Source: Gnetum montanum
Taxonomy: Eukaryota > Streptophyta > Gnetopsida > Gnetales > Gnetaceae
Direction of reading: 5' to 3'
Length of the DNA stretch: 63,089 nt
Assembly: GCA_015680685.1 (NCBI GenBank)
Contig: MNCI01004661.1
Coordinates: 584,000-647,088 of the forward strand
Shown: one piece after another, positions 1-9,862 of the stretch
Position numbering within the stretch: position 1 is the stretch's first letter
Layout: the number at the start of each line of letters is the position of its first letter
The notes under the pieces: generated by a model
Databases searched by the model: none
Seen by the model: the letters and a program-made list of their open reading frames with translations, nothing else
Told to the model about the DNA's origin: nothing
Made by a program: the position numbers and the translations under genes

Positions 1-156
1 CTGCTGCTGCCGGCCTGTGGCTCGCGTCCGCATCCGTCTCTCTGTTAATGGTTTTCTGCTTCGTGCTACATTCTTTCAATCGGCAACCCTATGAATAAAT
101 TCCTTAATACTTGTTTATTTATAAGGCTGGTCCCGAGTTTCATGCATAGTGCTCTC

Positions 157-233
157 AGCTTCCCCCTTCCCCTTAACCCTAACCCTATGACTTGTTCAGG
201 TAGCTTCCCCCTTCCCCTTAACCCTAACCCTAT
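157..233. repeat. 32-bp exact direct repeat with telomere-like CCCTAACCCTA core
   Basis: The same 32-base segment occurs at 157-188 and 202-233 (period 45). Each copy is a pyrimidine-rich stretch followed by two CCCTAA-like units. It is too short to be a telomere tract; a local duplication is the simplest reading. The first 60 bases of the window are noticeably richer in G+C than what follows, but I recognise nothing in them. Confidence 0.8.
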
Positions 234-870
234 TGATACACTGTTAATATCAATAGAACTTCTTTTCGGATCCGACAACACACCCACACCACCCATCCCC
301 CCACAAAAGAAAAAAATCAGACTGAAATGGTCAATATTAGAAAAATAGAACAGTTATATTCACCCATGTTGATAGTTGCAATTTCCAATTTCCAATTTTT
401 TTATCTAAGAGCTCAGTCAAAGTGAAAAATCAAATATAGAAATTTTACTTTTCCATTGGCATCCCAATTAGTAAAAAACAATAAGTATATTTGAAAAATC
501 AATAAAAATATAACAAGATTGTCCAATCTGATTTTGAATCAGCTGCATTGCCATATATTAGCCGATCTTGCAATTAATCGCACATTTCTCAAACTATGAT
601 TTTCACCGCTATCCTTTTCTGTTTTGAGATGCAAAGCCTCCATGGTTATCCCCTTCTTCTATGGCCTCTCAAGCAGGCTTCAATTTTGGACTTCCAAGAT
701 TTCTTTTCACCAAACTGCAAGAAAGTAGCCGTATGAAATCGTTAAATTTATATTATTTTGATAAAGTTCGGTTGGTTTGGATAGCTTTAATTTTTTAGAT
801 TGCCACTCCAAGGTTACACTTACGGGGCGGAAAAAACGCAAGGTTGCTACCGTAACCCTTACTTAACAGT
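234..870. other. AT-rich sequence, nothing recognised
   Basis: No open frame with protein-like composition and no RNA or mobile-element signature that I can recognise. A short motif near 840-862 (AAGGTTGCTACCGTAACCC) recurs with one change near 1479-1500, so part of this stretch belongs to a local repeat. Confidence 0.5.
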
Positions 871-1047
871 TACAAATTCAAGTTTAAAATTTCTAAAGTT
901 CAAATATTTTGGTTTTCCAATATTTTCTTTCTAAAAAGAATTAAAATTTTATAAAGATGGTAAATTCAAGTTTAGAACTTCTGAAATTCAAATATTTTGA
1001 TTTTCTAATTTTTGCTTGCCTCAGAAGAATTAAAATTTTTTCTACCA
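871..1047. repeat. two-copy tandem repeat of about 89 bp
   Basis: Unit 1 (about 871-957) and unit 2 (about 961-1047) align along their length. Both run from a shared AAATTCAAGTTTA start through TTCAAATATTTTG to AGAATTAAAATTTT. Divergence is scattered, so this is an old duplication. A 148-codon open frame on the plus strand begins inside unit 2 (957-1403), but it is hydrophobic, AT-driven and unlike any protein I know; I treat it as chance. Confidence 0.7.
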
Positions 1048-1394
1048 TTTTTTCCATACTAAACATACACATGCTGGCAAGAGCTCGTATGCTGTTCCCT
1101 TTCTTTTGCCAGAGGTATATTTTTTTTATCAATTTTTTAGGAGTTGTTGGTACTATATTTCAAAGAGCTAAAAAAAACTCGCCGCTAAGTTTCGGTTTCG
1201 ATTATCCAAATCTTTTCGGGATTTTTTATTTATGTTCCGATTTCAGTCCCAATGCAGTGAACCTGCAGTCGTGTATCAAATTGAACACGATGATTAAAAT
1301 ATTCTTTACAATACTTCCGATACACTTGCTATATAAATACCAAATTTTAATTGTTTTTAATATTATTAACGTTGATATTACTATGCCTGGTGTT

Positions 1395-1556
1395 AAAGGG
1401 TAAATGTGTCAAAAGGGTCCCACCATCACCTAAGGGTGCTTCCTTCCGGGCTTATTATTTTTAAAAGACAAAACTCAAGGTTGCTAGCGTAACCCTTAAC
1501 AAAAGGAGGTAAATGTGTAAGCAATGTGTCACCATCACATAAGGGTGCTACATCAC
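1395..1556. repeat. diverged direct repeat pair
   Basis: The motif GTAAATGTGT followed by CACCATCAC and TAAGGGTGCT occurs at about 1402-1441 and again at about 1508-1549. Together with the 840/1479 motif it shows that this AT-rich interval was built by local duplication. No coding content is supported. Confidence 0.55.
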
Positions 1557-1830
1557 GAAGCAGTGTATGAAAGCAAAAATTGAACCTATAACTTTCAAAT
1601 AGAGGGATGAGTGTTATGATCACTTTAACACACTCTTAGGTGAATGCTATATTGTTTTTATACCTTTTCTTCATTTTCTTGGCTAATATGCTAGCTCCCA
1701 ACTCACCTTTCTTGGTCATAATATGAAAGAGGAGATGAGGGGAAGTTGCTTCGTAACAAAGAAGATTTGATACAAGATTTGAGTTTTTGTAGAAGAAAAA
1801 GATCCTTTATATATATATATATACTCTAGT

Positions 1831-2228
1831 CAATATTTTTAAAATTTACAATGAGTTGTTAGCCTAGTGGTATGGGTCTTGGCCTATTAACTCTAGGTCA
1901 CAAGTTCAATTCTATTGGGAAGCATGAAGTTATAAACTCTATAAATCTTGGAGTTACCTATGTTTCACTTATTTCAAGTTCCAACATCCTCAATATTTTT
2001 AAAATTTACAATGAGGTGTTAGCATAGTGGTAACACTCTTGATTGGAAACTTTAAGTCATAGGTTCAATACGGGTAGGAAATACTAAGTTACAAAGTTCA
2101 GTTCTATGTGGACTATATATCTTGTAGGAAATACTAAGTTACAAAGTTCAGTTCTATGTGGACTATATATCTTGGGATATAGCTATATTTCAATTGTTTT
2201 GGGTTTTGACACCCCAATATTTTTTTTA
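1831..2228 (+). mobile_element. tandem pair of tRNA-derived SINE-like units
   Basis: Two units of about 160 bp start with the same 25 bases (1831 and 1991). Each carries a match to the RNA polymerase III A box (TAGCCTAGTGG at 1860-1870; TAGCATAGTGG at 2020-2030). Each has a B-box match at the same distance (GTTCAATTC at 1904-1912; GTTCAATAC at 2063-2071). The spacing of about 43 bases is tRNA-like. The sequence does not fold as a normal tRNA and continues well past the B box to a T-rich end near 2220. That fits a tRNA-derived SINE duplicated in tandem. A decayed tRNA pseudogene duplicated with its flank is the alternative. Confidence 0.55.
2075..2174. repeat. perfect 50-bp tandem duplication
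   Basis: Positions 2075-2124 are repeated without change at 2125-2174, inside the second SINE-like unit. Perfect identity in an otherwise heavily mutated neighbourhood implies a recent slippage or unequal-exchange event. Confidence 0.85.
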
Positions 2229-2773
2229 TTCAAAATAGAACAACAAATACACATGTAGCATTTGACAAACCAAATAGAAAGGGTAAAAAATATATGAGCA
2301 ATATTGATAAAACAAATAGAAATAACACAAAAGGAAAGACTCAATAGATATGAGGATGGCTACTTAGGAATTCATCCTTACACTCACATGAATAACAAAA
2401 GAAAAAAAGCACCCTTTCGAAAATTCACTTCTCATCAAAGACCTATTGTAATCCATAGTACAAGTAGAATGAAGAAAAAATCAAACGAAGTAGATGATAG
2501 CCAAAATTAAAAAGAAGAGCTCCCTTGTAAAGAATTATGCTAAATAAGATTACTACATTAGAGCCTCTATTTTACAATTTCTTAGTAAATATTTGAATAT
2601 TCTATTTTCTAAAAAATGATATTTCATTTGTGCTTCCAAATATGAAAGCGACGAGTAGGTCTAAAAACATTTCAAAGAAATATCAAATTCATGAAAGTAA
2701 TAGACACAAAAAAAAAAAAAAAAACATCATATTGAGATAGCTAACAATTTGGAATAACTTTGCCTGCTCAGAT
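2229..2773. other. unassigned AT-rich stretch, probably the LINE-1 3' flank
   Basis: This lies downstream (minus sense) of the LINE-1 zf-RVT region, so part may be its 3' untranslated sequence, but no T-run on the plus strand marks a poly(A) tail of that element. A run of 17 A occurs at 2708-2724 in the opposite sense. A 68-codon plus-strand frame at 2304-2510 is basic and unrecognised; I do not call it a gene. Confidence 0.4.
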
Positions 2774-5700
2774 TCAAGTATGCTGAGCAAAAGGACATTG
2801 CCAAAATACCTGAAAAAAATCATCTATAGCTTGACATAGAGGGAAAACAAGAGCATGAACCCCAAGATGTTTAAGGTGTTTGCCAATAGGTAAACCCTGG
2901 TGAAGAAGACACCAAAGAAACTGTTGAATTTTAGGTACAGTAGGAAGCTTCCATATTTTCTTGAAGGTGGACATCCAAAATTGTTCTGTTTGTGCCCAAA
3001 CCTATTGTAGTGATTGACAATGATTGAGGAGTTGTACAAAGGTTGAAATATAACATGTCGCTTATAAGACAAAAGTTTCAATCCATTAGTCCAATAAAGA
3101 CCATGAAAAATACTTTGCACTAAAGCATCCAACTATAAATATTGGTGAATAAAATTATAAATTTGATCAAAACAATTATGCATAGCTACAGATAACATAA
3201 ATTATCAAACATTTCCTAAGAAATCCATTGGTTAGCAAGACATAGATAGTTAAGAGAAATCACTCCCTTTTGAAACCAATAAATATCCATGCAAGAATTC
3301 AGAATAGCAAGAGTAGGTGAAAGAGGTGACCACCATGGACAAAGCTTAGAAAGAAGTGTAGAATTGATCTTAACATTAGTTCAATCTTTATAATTGTGTA
3401 ATACATACTAAGCCCTCCAAATACTTTTGAAAACATGAGATCCAAGAATGATAATCTTATGAGAAAAAAAGAATCTAATTAGTGAAGTGGATACCTTTCC
3501 AAAATGGCTTTTTTGGGAAATACTTGTTGCAGCCTTAGTTGAAGGAGAGTTCCAATAATGTTAGAAGCATCTAAATGCTAAAAAAATCACTTTGCCACAA
3601 AAGTAGGTTGCTATTTGAAAGAATTTGAAAGACCTAAAGCATCTTTTTTCTTAGAGAAAGTAACAATATCCTAAGCAACTTGATGGAAACCTTTTTGAGA
3701 ATGTTTAGAAGACTACATGAAATCTAAAAATAATTATTTCAACTTCTAATAAGTAGCTTAAGAGGGAGCTGAGCATGAATATTAACATGAGTAGAAGCAC
3801 AAATAGATTTGCAAACTAGGTATTTGCATGCAAGAGTAAGGGGTTTTGTCTTTCACTTATTAATTTTCTTCTAAATCTAAGATACCACTTGATCCCAGAG
3901 AGTTGAAGTAGATCCTTTAAAACAAAAGAGAATTCCCAAAATATTAATGATATCTTGATCTTAGATTAACTTCCAATTTTTGGTAGGCAAATAACGGTAA
4001 TTATTTTTAAAATTATAAATAAAATATTTTTTCCAATTAAGAACCAGAAAGAAAGCAATATTGATTCACTTGAAACAAGACGCAATGTAGATTAGTAGGT
4101 GTATTTTGAACAAGAAAAATGGAGTTGTTGACAAAATGCATATTAACAAGCAGAAAAAAGAATCCAAGAATAGCCTTATTCTAAATATCATAATTTAATT
4201 TCCTGCAAAGAAAGTGTGCTACAATAATGAATAAGTAAGAAGCAAAAGGATAACTTTGTCTTACTAACTTGTGAATATGGAAGGAAGAAGTGATACCAAT
4301 GTAGTAGCTATTCCAAGAGTAGCATTTGAGAGTAAGCATTTCACCATATGTAGAAACTTAGGGATAAAACCAAGTTTGGTCATGATTTACAAAATGAAGT
4401 TCCACTTAATGTTGTCGTAGGTCTTTTGATAATGAAGCTTCATAACAAGAATATCCTGACCCTCATCCTCTATCCATTGAAGACCTTCCCAAGTAGTAAA
4501 TACATTATTTAAAATATATCTACTAGGAACAAAACATTTTTTACTGAGGGAAAATAATATGACAAGAATCTTCTTCAAATGCAATATCAAGCATTTAGCC
4601 TAGATTTTATACACCATGTTAAGAAGTGTGATGGGTTGCTAATTGGAGATATGAGTAAGATCCCTAAACTTTGGTAAAAGTTAAATTATTTAATTATTTA
4701 ATTTTGACCCCAAAGAACTAGCATGGATAGCCTCACTAATAACCTAAAAGAGATCATTACCAATAAGATCCCAATGATTCCAAAAAAAGTTAACAGAAAA
4801 ACCATCATAACCAGAATAGGATAATTAATAGTAGTTGCCTCAATGGAAGAAATATCCATTGGGTTAGTAGTAAATAAATCTTCAAAATGATTTCTAAGAT
4901 AGGAAAGACGCATGTTATGGTTAGTGATGATGATGCTAAGATAGGAAATTTTGCATAAAGAATGCAAAGGAGATGAACTATTAAGATATTTGAAAAATTC
5001 CTTACAATGTTCATCTTGAATTTCTAATTAAGAAGCATACTTTTGGTTAAGGCACATTGTGCTCTATAAACATCCCACTATTGAAAAGTTGATTGGTCTC
5101 TAGTCAAATCCTCATGAACTTGTGAGTTGAAAGGATCTTGAACCAACTGATATGAAAGTTGTTCAATAATAAATTGAATGTTATTGTACTCTTGTCTAGC
5201 ACAAGAGACCACTTTCTTACTATAATAGTGAGAAAAATTTGACACTCTACAAGTAGCATGATGCCACCATTGAATCCAACCCACTTGAACTATGGGTCTT
5301 TGTTCAGCATTCCATAGGTTTGAGAGAATTTGTTGAGTGGTAGGAGATAAGAAGCAGTTACTCTATAATCAAAAAAATGGAAATTATATTTAAGGTAACT
5401 GTCATTAATTTGAATTGACATGATGATGAAGAATTGATCTAATAGAGTTGCATGTTGATGAATAGTAGTAATAGAAGTAGCCTACCAAAAAACTGAGCGA
5501 AAAAAATAAAACCTATCCAATCAACCATAAATGCAAGCTTGCCCAAGATGAAGATTACTCCAAGTATATCTATGAAGAATATCACCTATAGAAGCATCAT
5601 CCACATCTCTAAGATAAGAAATTTTCTTAAAGTTAGATCATTTTTTATACTCATCTTTTGGTAATAAAAAAAGCACAATGCCTAACTTATCATCAAAAAA

Positions 5701-5933
5701 TTCTCTCATATTCAAATCACCTTCGAAAATCCAAGGAGTAAATAGAAGAGAAACTTCAACTTCTTACCATAATAAAACACATTTTGTAGAATCATTAGGA
5801 GCATAAACTAAACATATACTAAAAGGACCATGTGAGAAGGATAAGATCATCCAAATAACTCTAGCACCCAAATTAGAACCACTCTATATAAGTTTATCTT
5901 TTCAATAAAAGGAAAAAGGAATGGCAACATCAC
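2774..5933 (-). pseudogene. LINE-1 ORF2, main part: endonuclease C-half, reverse transcriptase, zf-RVT
   Basis: This is a decayed plant non-LTR retrotransposon ORF2 with many stops and frameshifts. Read on the minus strand, the endonuclease segment comes first (about 5933-5400). It includes FEGDLNMRE, the GDFN-type motif, and YTWSN further on. A linker-to-RT region follows: the DGFS..FF..W segment near 4780 is legible, and RT motifs appear at 4590-4387 (SRYILNNVFTTWEGLQW, then QKTYDNIKWNF, equivalent to the FEKAYDRVNWEF block). The RT thumb or connection has WDQVV and KPLTLA near 3900-3800. A zf-RVT domain lies at about 2990-2775 (IWKLPTVPKIQQFLW ... VFWQCPFAQH), with one zinc-ligand Cys apparently replaced by Phe. 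Its 5' part lies across element A at 12966-13172. The two parts total about 3.37 kb, a reasonable size for a plant LINE ORF2. Confidence 0.85.
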
Positions 5934-6748
5934 TGATGAGTGGTGAGGTACCCCTACACTCAACCATACGAATACAAGAATAACACATGCGATCTGGTTG
6001 AACTCCGCAGACTAAATGCCTACACGCCTCATGGAACACTTAAGGTTAATTATTTGTTGTCTTCCCAGACTTACTTGTATTTGTCATGGTGTATGGTTAA
6101 GTAAGTCTGAGGTATATGATTTTTATATCTTTTTCTGTTTTATCTACTATGCTAGTGAGGTGAAGGGTTGAAGAGACTAATTGACTAACTCTAACTAACG
6201 AACTAAGTCTAAATTAACCTAGCATCAACATTCATTCCCACTTACTATTCACACCTTGAACCAATGCAACCATGGTTACCAAACACTGGTCATTGCTGGG
6301 ATCACCACGCGTAATGCACATGCTCGAAGCGGTCGTACTAAGGCACTTAACTAGGAGAGAAGGGTTGAGAAAGATTTAATTCCTAATAAAGCATGTAAAT
6401 GGAAAAATAGTAAATAACAATAAATAAAAGTCCTAATTAGCCTATTCCATGCACTACAAGGTTTATCCAAGAAGCTCATATTTATTGCCATACACAAACT
6501 TGCGTTTAGGTACAATGTTTGCTCGAATAAAGATCCGTTCACTTAGGACTCCTACTGCGGGCACATGGAAAATATTCTATCTCTGGAGTGATCAATCTGC
6601 TAGAGTTTCACTACGATCTAAGTCTAGGATGATAAACAAGGGAGAGTCGCCTCTTATTTATAAATATGATGGTGCACTGCGATATTGCGTACGCGATATC
6701 ACAGGGAGGGATGTGATATCACGATGGTCGCGATATCGCATCCCATCA
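5934..6748 (-). repeat. element A 3' LTR (815 bp)
   Basis: Starts TGATGAGTGG and ends ATCCCATCA on the plus strand, so the LTR has complementary ends. On the minus strand U3 is very short. A degenerate array of GCGATATCGC-type palindromes (about 6675-6745) is followed by a TATA box (TTTATAAATA around 6656-6665) and then by about 700 bp of R-U5. It is 31 bp longer than its partner LTR, almost all of it in the palindrome array. Confidence 0.92.
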
Positions 6749-6757
6749 TACCCCCAT
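6749..6757 (-). other. polypurine tract of element A
   Basis: Minus-strand CATGGGGGTA abuts the 3' LTR, the position required for plus-strand DNA priming. The identical block is present next to the 3' LTRs of B (from 25963) and D (from 54001). A second copy of the same 15 bases (TACCCCCATGACTAA, plus strand) lies at 7294-7308. Confidence 0.8.
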
Positions 6758-8690
6758 GACTAAATGAAAACTCGTCCTTGAGTTCCTTACAATAATATTG
6801 GGAAGGTATGGGATTATTGACTCAAATGGAACTAATGGGATGACATGTGAACGAATCATCATTATAAGACATAACAAAATTGGTGTTCATGACAACAAGG
6901 GTGAACACCTTATTACATTGACATCAGGCCTCATTTGGCAGCTTGAGAAAGAGAGAGAGAAAGAAGTTTTGCTGTTTCCAATGCCAAGATTGTGCCTTTC
7001 GTTGTCCATTCGTGAGCACGCCATCGATCTTGCTCCTTGCATAACTGCTTCAGCACTACTCCATTCTAAGGGTTTCCTCTAGATCCAATCCATTGTTGTA
7101 TGATTGCCACCTGCACATACAACACAGTCTTATATTAACAAGGGTAAATGAATTTCAATGCAATTGATACCTTGCTTCGGTGAAAAGGTCAATTGGCTGA
7201 GTTGTGGCATGGCTGATTGCGGGTCTGGAGATATAATATTGATGACTACCGAAGGTGTAGGGGTTAGGAGAAAATCAAAAAAATTGGGTCTCGTACCCCC
7301 ATGACTAACCGCGAACTTTCAGTAGCATTAGAATGGAGAAAGAAAAGGAATAATATGACATCAATGAAATGGATGTCAAGATGGAAATGAAAAAAATAAA
7401 TTATATTGCAAAAATGTTAGGGAAAATAATTTAACTAGTGCACCAAAGAGGAATGTCAGTGGATCCTCCCCAAAGTAGGCTCATGCCCTTAATGCCTTGA
7501 CAAACCCACATTCAAAGAGTCTGTAGGCTCTGGGAATGTCATTTGGAACAAGAGTAAAAGTCTTAACCAAAAGAATTTACCAAAAAGAAAACAATGCATC
7601 AACCAAGATATACACTAATGATACAACTGGCAATGAGGTGAATAATGGAGAGAAAGGTGGAGAGAAGAGAATGGAATGGAATCCCAAGAACAAGGTGGTG
7701 TACAACCCCTTGTGTGTTTCATGATTAATGTGACTTGGAAAATCTCATTCCAATTTCGGCCTCAAACCAACCACATCTAGTGACTTCGCATTAATGCACT
7801 CAGCCAATCCATCCTCTTGAAGTAACAAGAATGCCTCCCCCAAGAGTCACCACCATTCCAACGAAACGAATGAGGAGAGAAGGGGAAGCGAGAAGGGCCT
7901 TAGTTAGAGGGAACGTTTTAGTTCCATAACCAGTGCTTGTAGCCCATGTGATTATTTCTTCTAAGGGGTGTGCTTTGAATTCTCACTTTTTTTTCTTTTT
8001 TTTCTTTTGCTTTTTTTTTGTTTTTATGTGTTTATGTGTGAGAACCACACCATGCAAAGACTTGTTATTTTTATTTACTGAGCTTCTAATAATTGGGTGA
8101 TGTTGAAATGTAAGAAAACTCAAGAAGAAAACATCCGAGCACCCAAGAGAATGGCCAACACAAATGCATCAAGTTCCCTTGAAGTCACACCCTTTTCAAT
8201 CCTTGAGTCCTTCCTTAGTTTGAGAGATGCCTAGTCACTAATTCAGTAGAGTTCTTATTAAGAAAGAGATTGTACATTTCCAAGCCAAGAGAGACCATAG
8301 AACTTTTGGATGGATGGATGAAGTGGACTCATTGCCTACCATATCAAAAGAACATACCTTAGTATCAACATCATAACTTAAACGTAAAAACCAAACATTA
8401 GCAATCAATGAAAAATAGTTCATACTATTGGGAAGAACACTTATTGGGCGACAAACTTACAAGGTGGATCACACATGCACACACAAAAAAATGGAAAAGT
8501 ATAACAATGTTGTAAAAAAAAAAACAAGAAAAGTTAAAGAAATTTGTAAAACAAAAACAAGAAAAGTTAAATAAATTTGTAAAACAAAAACATGTAAAAA
8601 AAAAAATGTGTAAAACAAAAACTTGTAAAACAAAAACGTGTGAAACAAAAACGTGTAAGAAAAAACTAAAAAGAGCTGATGGCCTCTAAT
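6758..8690 (-). other. element A 3' non-coding region with T-rich tract
   Basis: No ORF is supported. The stretch aligns by eye with the 3' regions of B, C, D and E. Shared blocks are GGTCCTCCCCA-type sequence near 7453, GAGAACCACACCATGCAAAG near 8040, and a block around 7030-7060 containing CGATCTTGCTCCTTGCAT, also seen in D near 54290. At 8490-8665 lies an array of degenerate TGTAAAACAAAAAC units (minus: GTTTTTGTTTTACA), about ten copies, directly after the end of coding sequence. The short frames on either strand here are not conserved as protein between A and D. Confidence 0.7.
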
Positions 8691-9364
8691 GATCAGCATA
8701 GGTGGCCATCTCCCCCATGATTGAATGAAAAGGGAGAGATCTGAAATAATGAGCACTTGTTTGAATTTCGTAGAAGTGCACAAATTCTCCCAATTGATGT
8801 TCTTAGATTAAGGGGTGGAAGTTGGCGACGCTCATATTCCAAGGTATTTATGCCTTTGTTGTTGGCATGAGTTGTTCCCCCAGTTTTTTCCATGCATATT
8901 GGGTTGCTCTTTTGACTAGTTGTCAACCACGAGGTGTTTACTACTTGTGTGGTTGCTACATATAGGCACATTTGAATTTGTGTTTCTTAGGCATACCGAT
9001 TACATGGAAGAGATGTTGAACATTCTTCCATATCATCACCCTCTGAGTCATTGTATGTGATGCATGGAAATTTCTTCTTCTTGATATTTCCATATATTTT
9101 TACCTTAGATATCTCCAAGGAAAGATCATGGATCCCTAGGTACACGTCTATCATACTTAGCCATGGTCTTCCCATTATAATTGGGAAGTCCCCTTCATTG
9201 TTGTTGACCTCTATCACCAGGAAGTTAGCTGGGTAGGACCAACCACACATAGTGGTAATAATGTCCTCCACCAGTCCCAAGGGAATGATGATGGATTGGT
9301 CTACCAGCTCTAGTTGGATATTACTCTTCTTAAGTTGTGGCAGGCTCCAGACTTGATATATTTC
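8690..9364 (-). pseudogene. protease C-terminus and protease-RT linker of element A
   Basis: The minus strand keeps the Athila-type protease tail (GLVEDIITTMCGWSYPANF, then FPIIMGRPWLS; the GRP block is the usual ILGRPFLA motif of the family). It continues into a linker (YVATTQVVNTSWLTTSQK) that in B and C leads to RT. Here the linker instead runs after about 60 codons into ISPFSFNHGGDGHLC, the sequence that follows integrase in full-length relatives. The RT-RNase H-integrase block is therefore deleted. D has the same fusion but keeps about 40 more codons of linker. Confidence 0.75.
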
Positions 9365-9748
9365 TCATGATATTAAGTTGACTCCGGAACCTGAGTCAAG
9401 AAGAGCCTTATGTGGTTTGTTCCCGATGACTTGTAGATAGATTAAGGGACTTCCAGGGTCAGATAGTTTCCTAGGAAGGTGGCCTACCTTGATCCATTTA
9501 GTTATGGTATGCGTTAACATAACTGTATGTGTGAAGCTCTGATTTTGGTTTGAAGGGAGCTCCGAAGCCTTATATGTTGGAGGAGTGATCATAGACTCAA
9601 CTGCTTGTTGTTGTGAGAGCTTGTCTGGGCTTTTGGTTTTGAAGAAAGGTCTTCTCTTTTTACGGTTGTCAGAACTAGCAGTGGGTTGAATGTTCATAGC
9701 TCTCGTAGCGTTGCGTTGCTGCGGTTGAGTGGGGAGTTTCCCTTGCAT
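9365..9748 (-). pseudogene. retroviral-type aspartic protease domain, element A
   Basis: An open frame of 127 codons. A proline- and glutamine-rich N-terminus leads to the LTR-retrotransposon protease: LSDPGSPLIYLQVIGN, then ALLDSGSGVNLIS, with the catalytic D-S-G encoded at 9389-9397. It is the only protease copy in the window with an intact DSG; B reads DLS, C reads DFG and D reads DSS. In the family it would cleave the Gag polyprotein. It was presumably once continuous with gag; a frameshift or stop near 9850 now separates them. Confidence 0.82.
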
Positions 9749-9862
9749 TGTTGGAGCAAGAGGTGTTATGGGAACTACCAGTGGAAGAGGTGCAGATGGA
9801 TTAGGAGGATGGTAGGTATGTGGGGTGCCTCCTGGAGGAGAAGGAGTCCTCCTAAAGTAATC

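Noticed and set aside
91-348. Plus-strand ORF with PLPLNPNP repeats
   Set aside because: The repeat in the protein is only the 32-bp DNA duplication; both strands are open there by chance.
957-1403. 148-codon plus-strand ORF, possible small membrane protein
   Set aside because: Composition (F, I, L, N) follows the local AT bias, it starts inside a tandem duplication, and no recognisable motif or promoter is seen.
1860-1925. A functional tRNA gene
   Set aside because: A and B boxes are present but acceptor and anticodon stems do not pair and no clear anticodon loop is formed.
2708-2724. Poly(A) tail of LINE-1
   Set aside because: The A-run is on the plus strand while LINE-1 is on the minus strand, so the polarity is wrong.
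6449-6763. 104-codon plus ORFs inside the LTRs of A (6449-6763 and 12697-13011)
   Set aside because: Antisense LTR sequence; similarity between the two is only LTR identity, and no counterpart is kept in D or H.
8469-8783. Minus ORF rich in FLFYTF repeats, possible transmembrane protein
   Set aside because: It is the translation of the T-rich non-coding repeat tract, present in all relatives without a conserved frame.
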